In this document: positions 16,457 through 21,733 of the stretch, in pieces
How positions within the stretch are numbered: position 1 is the first letter of the stretch
Layout of the letters: each line of letters begins with the position of its first letter
Assembly (NCBI GenBank): GCA_943704415.1
Contig: CALSCO010002049.1
Span: 1-21,733 of the forward strand
Origin: Parvularia atlantis
Lineage: Eukaryota; Opisthokonta; Rotosphaerida
Direction of reading: 5' to 3'
Length of the DNA stretch: 21,733 bases
Notes under the pieces: model-generated
Seen by the model: the letters and a program-made list of their open reading frames with translations, nothing else
Told to the model about the DNA's origin: nothing
The model's database searches: none
Made by a program: the position numbers and the translations under genes

Positions 16457-19400
16457 TCACGTGCCGACGAGCCGCGGCCGCTTCAACTGCACTTGTCCGC
16501 CGTCGAGACGCTCGCCCGCGTCGAAAAAGCGCACGGCGCTGTTGCTCTCCCACGCGCGCCGGGCGTAGCCAAGCGCGGCCAGGTTGAACCCGACAACGTC
16601 CTGCGCGGCGACCAATGAGAAACTAGACAGCATGCGAGAGCACCGCACTTTCTGCTGCTCGATCGCCGCACGCGTGCGCGTCCGCAGTGAGTCCAGCATC
16701 GGTCGGTGCTCACGGCTCGCCACAAGCTGGTCCTGGTGCGTCGCCAGCAGGAAGAAAAGCACGCGGCAAGACAGCTCAATCTTCCAGCCCTGGTGTGCAG
16801 CGTTTCTTTGTCAGCCATCCCCCCATCCCCAACATAATCGACACGCACGCTGGCCAGCCACCCGTCCACGAGCCGCAGCAGCCGCAGCACGTCCGCAAAC
16901 GGCAGCATCAGCAGCGCCTCCTCGAGCTCGGCCGACGGCACCGTCGCAAGCACGAGCAGCACGTAGTGCGACGGGCTCAGCGCGCCTGGCCGCCACGCAC
17001 GTTAGACGCTCGGTCAGCGCTCGACATGTGCGCGCTCTCGCACCGTTGGCCACAAGCAGCGGGTGCGTCGTCGGCACCGCCGCACCGTTCTGCGCGTTCT
17101 CGTCCCGCTTGGCCTGCTCCGCCTCAGCCAGGTCCATCGCCTCGATCAGCTTCTCCGCGCCCCTGAGCGTTGCTGCCGTCGCCTTGCCCGCCGACACGCC
17201 TTCCTCGGCCTCGCCCGCCCGCACGCCCGGCGGCAGCTGTTGCCCATCGGCCTGCTGCGCGCTCGCCGCCGCCGCCGCCGTCCGCTCCGCGCCCTCCTCA
17301 AACAGCACCTCCATCTCGCGCTCGCGCTCCTCCTCCACAAACACCTGCTCGTCCGTGCGCTCGGCCACGCGCACCGCGCGGTCGGCCCCGCCCGTCACGA
17401 CCAAGTCGCCCAGCCGGCTCACGGCCATGGACCAGACGATGCCGTGGTGGCTCGCCGGCGCGCCGAGCCGCTGCACCAGCTCAAACTAAACACCCCGGCG
17501 GTCAGACGCGCCCGACAGAACGGCCGGAATGCAGAGCGCACCTTGTCGCCGTCCCAGTACTTGATCAGTCGATCCTTGCCCGCCGAGAAAAAGTAATGCG
17601 TGTTGGGGATGAACTGCACGCCACCGGTCAGCCACTCGCCGCCCTCGGCGCAAAGTCGCAGGACGCACCTGCACGGCCGTGACGGCATCGCCGTGCGCAA
17701 GCAGCGACCGGTGGCAGTCGCCAAAGTCTAGCCCCCAGATCTTGACGCTCTTGTCCGCGGACCCTGCGCGCCCGGCGATCAGCAACGCGCGGCGAGCACG
17801 AGGGCGACGTCCAGCGCACCCGAGATCAGCAGCATGCTGTCGGCCGAGATGTCAATCGACATCACCGGCAGCTTGTGCCCGTACAGCGACAGGTAAAACT
17901 TGAGCGAGTCGCTGTAAAACACCTGCGCGCAGGGGGACTCAGCCACCAGCATCTCGTTTGCCGTTCACAGGTGCACCTTGATCGTCGCGTCCAGCAGCGC
18001 CACGGCGATAAACTGCACAAGCCATAAGGTATCAGTGCCCTGCAGGACAGGCAAGCCAAGCGCACCTTGCCGTCCGGCGAGCAGCGCAGCGCGAGCACTT
18101 CGTCCGTCATTTGAAGCGTGCGCGTCAGCACCAGCGTCAGCCGTCGCACAGACTGCAGCGTGGGTGCTAAGCACGGACGGCCATACACACACAGCGCAGG
18201 TCGCACCTGCCCGTCGTTGCCGGTCTCGGTCACGAGCTCAAACTCCCAAAACTTGACATCCCGATCGGCCGACCCGGTCACGAGGCCCTTGCCTACGGCG
18301 CAGGCGCGTCAAGCCACCCGCAACCAGCGCGGCAGTGCACACCGTCGGGCGTGATCTGCAGGCCCCAGAGCGCTTTGGCGTGCGCGTGCTCGTCGCTAAA
18401 TACGAGCTCGCCTGACGCGACGTCGTACAGCACGAGCGCGCCCGTCTTGCTGCCCACGACAACGTGCCGATTGCCCGGCGTGAAGGCCACGCACAGCACC
18501 GATCCAAACGTCCCCTCGATCGACCGCACGCACGTCCGCGACTGCAGGCTGAACAGCTTGACCGTCTGCGCACGCAGTCAGCACCAAGCAGCCCGTCACG
18601 CGCAGCCTTGTGCGCACGTTCGTCGCTGCCGCGGCCACGACATCGCCCGCCAGCGCAACCGCTCGCACGTCCCCGCGCATGCCCTCGCGCTGGATCATCG
18701 CGTCGACCGCTGACTCGCAACGGCCCGAGTCGTACCCTTTGGCGCCGGCCGCCGCACACGTAAAGCGGTGCACCTCGAGCGAGTTGCTAAGGCGAGCGCC
18801 AGACGTCAGCCTTCAGCAGCAAACTCACACCGCGACGCACTTCTGCATGGCCAGCAGGAAGCGCACGCTGAGCCGCGTGACGTCGCGCAGGTCCACGAGC
18901 GCCGTGTCAAACGAGACGATCTTCGGCCCACTCGAACGCAGCACAAACAGCGACGACAGCCGGTCGGCGGCGAGCGGCGCGTCGCGGCCCTTCTTGCTGG
19001 CCTTCTTTGTCGCGACCTTCTCGTCAAACAGCTGCAACGCGGGCAAGTTCCGTGTTGGTCGCGGCCCGTGAGCACACAGATCGCGCACCTGAAAGATCTC
19101 GAGCTCCTTTGCCTGCGCCTGGCATACCAGCAGCCGCTCGGCCACGAAGCGCAGCGACACGACGCGCTCGCCCGCCGCCACCGAGCGCTGCACAGGCCCA
19201 ACCAGGCTGATCGCGCGCGACTCGTCCGCAGCAGCCTTGCTCGCAGCGCCCTCGTCGTCGGCCAGCGGTTCGGCGACGCTGAGCTGCTGGCCCAGCCGCG
19301 CGACGTCCACGCGCCACAGTAGCAGCTCGGCTTCGCTCGAGCCCGTGACAAGCACGCCCTCGTCGTCGCTGAACACACAGCAGGTCAGTGGCTTGTGCGA

Positions 19401-20133
19401 CGGACGCGTGTGTGCACGCGTGCGCCGCGCACCTCAGCGCCATCGCCCACACCTCGGAGCGGTGAGCGACGAGCGTCTCGACGCAGTGCGTCGTCGGCAG
19501 GTCCCACAGCTTCACCAGCGTGTCTTTCGAGGTAGTGAGCAGCTGATCGGCCGCGCGCAGGAAGCGCACGCCGGTGATCGCGTCCTTGTGCCCGCGAAGG
19601 CTGCGTGTCGCAAGATCAGCAAGGGCATATCGACACAGCGAGTGCGACCGCACCGGTACAGCCCGCGCTCGCCCACGACGTCCCACACGATCACGTCCGT
19701 GTCACGCGCGCCCGACGCGAGGCGCGTGCCGGCGGCGTCGAAGGCGAGCGCGGTGACGGCGTTGCGGTGGCCGTTGAAGGTCGTGAGGCTCGTGCCGCTG
19801 CGCCATCGGCCGCCGTCAGTCGTCGCGGCGTCGTCGCAAGCGCACGGCGACGCACCTCGGGTACGCCCACAGCTGGATGCTGCCGTCCGCGTAGCCCACG
19901 GCGGCCGCGGCGCCGTCGGGGCTGAGGGCGAGCGCCGTCACCTCGTGTTGCTCGCCGCGCCACAGCCCGACCTGGACGCCGCGCTTGACCTCCCACAGCA
20001 CGACGTTCTCGCCGGCCGCCGCCAGAGCCGTGCGCCCGGCGCGATCAAGCACGGCGGCCGGCGCGTGCGCAGCAGGGCTCACGACGAGGCCAAGGGCGAC
20101 GCGCGGCTCGTAGCGGAGGTACGACTTGACCAT
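16457..20133 (-). CDS. UTP12/WDR3 (DIP2), U3 snoRNP small-subunit processome WD40 protein
   Basis: UTP12 is part of the UTP-B module that processes pre-18S rRNA in the nucleolus. Seventeen exons: 20133-19856, 19797-19654, 19600-19433, 19368-19089, 19031-18841, 18786-18618, 18565-18343, 18292-18207, 18152-18066, 18012-17977, 17922-17820, 17763-17669, 17613-17542, 17485-17044, 16985-16849, 16789-16649, 16600-16457; 931 residues, as in human WDR3 and yeast Utp12 (both about 940). The N-terminus [19 protein letters not shown] is diagnostic. Many WD blades follow: [73 protein letters not shown]. Then come an acidic insert ([17 protein letters not shown]) and the C-terminal Utp12 domain ([32 protein letters not shown]). 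All sixteen introns are GT-AG, 48-64 bp. The 48-bp intron 16601-16648 has no stop in frame. Divergent from the secreted protein gene across 713 bp. Confidence 0.95.
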
Positions 20134-20463
20134 CGCGACGCGGATCCACCACGTGGCCCAACTGTCACAGAACTGCCATGCTGGCTATTTGGCGGTCGCA
20201 GCCACGCGCACAGATGAAACCCAACAACGACCATGTCTCATTTGAGTTTCGGCCAATCGCACATGTTGGTATGCGCAATTCGGCGTGCCAACATTGGCCG
20301 CAGGCGCCGCGTGACCCGCTGCTCTCGCCGTTCGCGCGGCCGCGGCCGGTGGGCCGACTTTCTTTCGTCCCGCGCCGGCCGCCTCTTGTCCGCACGGCTC
20401 GTCGGTCGCAGACGCCGTTTGTTTACGCCGCTCCGGCGCCGGCACCACACGCCCGCACGTGAT

Positions 20464-20479
20464 AAGATACCGGTATCTT
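20464..20479. promoter_or_regulatory. 16-bp perfect palindrome AAGATACCGGTATCTT
   Basis: The sequence equals its own reverse complement over 16 bp, with a CCGG centre and GATA on each strand (AGATA/TATCT). It sits immediately after CACGTGATAAG, so E-box, GATA and palindrome overlap within 24 bp. Such symmetry suggests a dimeric DNA-binding protein, for example a zinc-cluster or GATA-type factor. Identity of the factor is not known. Confidence 0.5.
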
Positions 20480-20577
20480 CGTCCGCGCCGCTGCACTTAG
20501 CGCACCCTCTGCCGCCTGCGCCCCTTCGCGTTTGGACCATGGCACGTGCGGGATGCACGTTGCGGTATGACAGTGCA

Positions 20578-20597
20578 ACGCGTGGTGCCGCACGCGT
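20578..20597. promoter_or_regulatory. Paired ACGCGT (MCB-like) boxes
   Basis: ACGCGT occurs at 20578-20583 and again at 20592-20597, each followed by GGTGC, so the unit ACGCGTGGTGC is directly repeated at 14-bp spacing. ACGCGT is the MBF/SBF-type cell-cycle box in fungi. Use as such here is inference, and GC-rich background makes single occurrences unremarkable. Confidence 0.4.
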
Positions 20598-20846
20598 GGT
20601 GCGCGCTTTTATTTTTTTTTCTTTTTGGCGTCCCGTTTCTTTCCTTGCTCCCTCTCACATATTTTCCCCCTCGCCTCTTAAGTCTGCCGTCGCGGGCTGT
20701 CGCCGTCTGCGTCCTCCCCCGTTGGCACCGCCGTGCGCCTGACGCACGGCTGAAACGTCTCGTCGCAGGCGCGCCTCAACCTCGCCGGCTTTGTCCTCGT
20801 GTCAAGCACACAGAGCCCTCACAGACCCAAGAGCAACCCGCCGGAT

Positions 20847-21711
20847 ATGACCGGCCCGTCCCGCAAGCACGCCGCGGTCGCTGCGGCGCTGCTGCTCGCC
20901 CTCGTCGGCGGCGCGCGCGCGCAGGGCACCGTCAACACGTGCGACAAGAGTACGCGCGCGTACGCACGATTCTCTTGTCGAGGCACTCACGCGACCTGTG
21001 ACCGCCGCAGACATCTTCGTCAACCCATCGTACTACGTCCCGGCCAACTGCAACGGGTGCGCGTCGCCGATGCCGACCATCGACAAGCGCTGACTAATTT
21101 TCCTCCCGCCTCGCAGCAACCCGTACACATACACCTGCGGCGGCCGCAACGATCAGTTCTCGGCAACGAGCTGCTGCGGCTATGCGACCACCGGCATGGT
21201 GAACGTGGGCTACACGAGCGCCACTTCACGCTGCACAGACACATACCTCAATGCCTGTGCGTTTCTTTGGTCGCACAGAGTTGTCGCTCATTCTCGCGAC
21301 CCGACAGACTACTCGTGCTGCTACGGTAACTACTACTGCGGCTACTGCTACTGCGACCTGTGCTACGCCTATCAGGCCAGCTGCTCGTTCACGGCCTATT
21401 CCGGCTGCGGTACGTGCAAGCAGGCCAACCAGTGGGGGTCGTCCTGCCAAAACACGTGCCCCAACTGCGGCACTTTCGGTGCGTCCGCGCCTTCCCTTCA
21501 AGTTGTCGTCCGCCTCACGCGTCCATCCGCAGGCTTCTGCTCGGCCGGCCCAACGGGCACCGGCCTCTGCAGCTGCCCCGCGCAGTACGCGCTCAACGCG
21601 CAAAACCAGTGCTCGCTGTGCGCTTCGGGTCGTTTTGGCCCAACGTGTGCCGCATGCCCGAGCTGCGGCTCCAACGGCCGCTGCAACGACGGCCTCACGG
21701 GCAACGGCCAG
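20847..21711 (+). CDS. Secreted Cys/Tyr-rich protein with EGF/laminin-like modules (3' truncated)
   Basis: Extracellular or cell-surface protein of unknown role. Five exons are visible and join in phase: 20847-20949, 21011-21056, 21117-21256, 21308-21478, 21533-21711; the next intron starts with GTGCGTGTGCG at 21712 and runs off the window. Of 213 visible residues 27 are Cys. Residues 1-25 are a signal peptide (AAVAAALLLALVGGARA, then QG). A middle part is unusually rich in Tyr and Cys (YYSCCYGNYYCGYCYCDLC). The third part reads as EGF/laminin-EGF-like: GLCSCPAQYALNAQ, then CASGRFGPTCAACPSCG and GRCNDGLTGNGQ. True EGF modules are rare in Dikarya fungi, so this bears on the organism question. 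No exact family could be named. Confidence 0.8.
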
Positions 21712-21733
21712 GTGCGTGTGCGCGCGCGGGCTC

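Larger units (their letters stand above)
20134..20846. promoter_or_regulatory. Large divergent promoter between UTP12 and the secreted-protein gene
   Basis: At 713 bp this is the longest gene-free stretch in the window and has lower G+C than its surroundings. From left to right it holds CCAAT-type sequences on both strands (about 20250-20300), a CACGTG overlapping GATAAG at 20456-20466, a 16-bp palindrome (20464-20479), two ACGCGT boxes (20578-20597), and a T/pyrimidine-rich tract (about 20608-20690). A 67-codon reading frame with a strong ACCATGG start (20539-20742) could be an upstream ORF; I do not support it as a gene. Nothing resembling a tRNA or other RNA gene was seen. Confidence 0.5.

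Noticed and set aside
1-21733. Mobile elements or viral remnants
   Set aside because: No transposase, reverse transcriptase, integrase, long terminal repeat or terminal inverted repeat was recognised on either strand.
1-21733. tRNA, rRNA or other RNA genes
   Set aside because: No cloverleaf-like or rRNA-like segment was seen in any intergenic space by eye; a covariance-model scan was not possible here.
1-21733. Assigning the window to Malassezia or another named genus
   Set aside because: Intron style is suggestive, but the EGF-like protein and FKBP8-like gene do not fit well, and no sequence comparison could be run.

Overview
The window is a GC-rich (estimated by eye at about two thirds G+C), gene-dense nuclear segment of a microbial eukaryote. 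Eleven protein-coding genes can be read, most split by many very short introns. Nearly all introns are 41-84 bp, usually start GTGCG, carry a CTGAC/CTCAC/CTAAC-type branch site 15-25 bp before the end, and finish CAG. That intron style and the gene set (UTP12, VTA1, VPS41, cyclin plus CDK11, SCAMP) fit a fungus with a compact genome such as a basidiomycete. A tail-anchored FKBP8-like protein and an EGF-like secreted protein are less usual for higher fungi, so an early-branching fungus or another opisthokont or amoeboid protist stays possible. I do not name a species.

Layout: 62-2531 (+) 3' part of a RasGAP; 2611-3525 (-) cyclin L/Q-type cyclin; 3625-4329 (-) small secreted or anchored Cys-rich protein; 4575-7844 (+) VPS41-like tethering subunit; 7850-9864 (-) CDK11 (PITSLRE) kinase; 10080-11393 (+) intronless protein with repeated PDMR motifs; 11597-13144 (+) FKBP8-like immunophilin; 13174-14619 (-) SCAMP; 14949-16419 (+) VTA1; 16457-20133 (-) UTP12/WDR3; 20847 to the edge (+) secreted Cys/Tyr-rich protein with EGF-like modules. 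Convergent neighbours are separated by only 5-79 bp. Divergent promoters are 215-713 bp.

Exon chains were assembled by hand, requiring frame continuity and family alignment at every junction; all but one gene closed cleanly. The exception is the small Cys-rich gene at 3625-4329, whose first junction is unresolved.

Functionally this is mostly core biology: Ras signalling, CDK11/cyclin transcription and splicing control, endolysosomal traffic (VPS41, SCAMP, VTA1), a tail-anchored chaperone and small-subunit rRNA processing. I found no clear undescribed system. The items most worth a second look are two GC-AG introns in the CDK11 gene, the intronless PDMR-repeat protein, a 69-bp tandem repeat in the SCAMP/VTA1 promoter, the cyclin and CDK11 genes lying 4 kb apart, and the two Cys-rich surface proteins.
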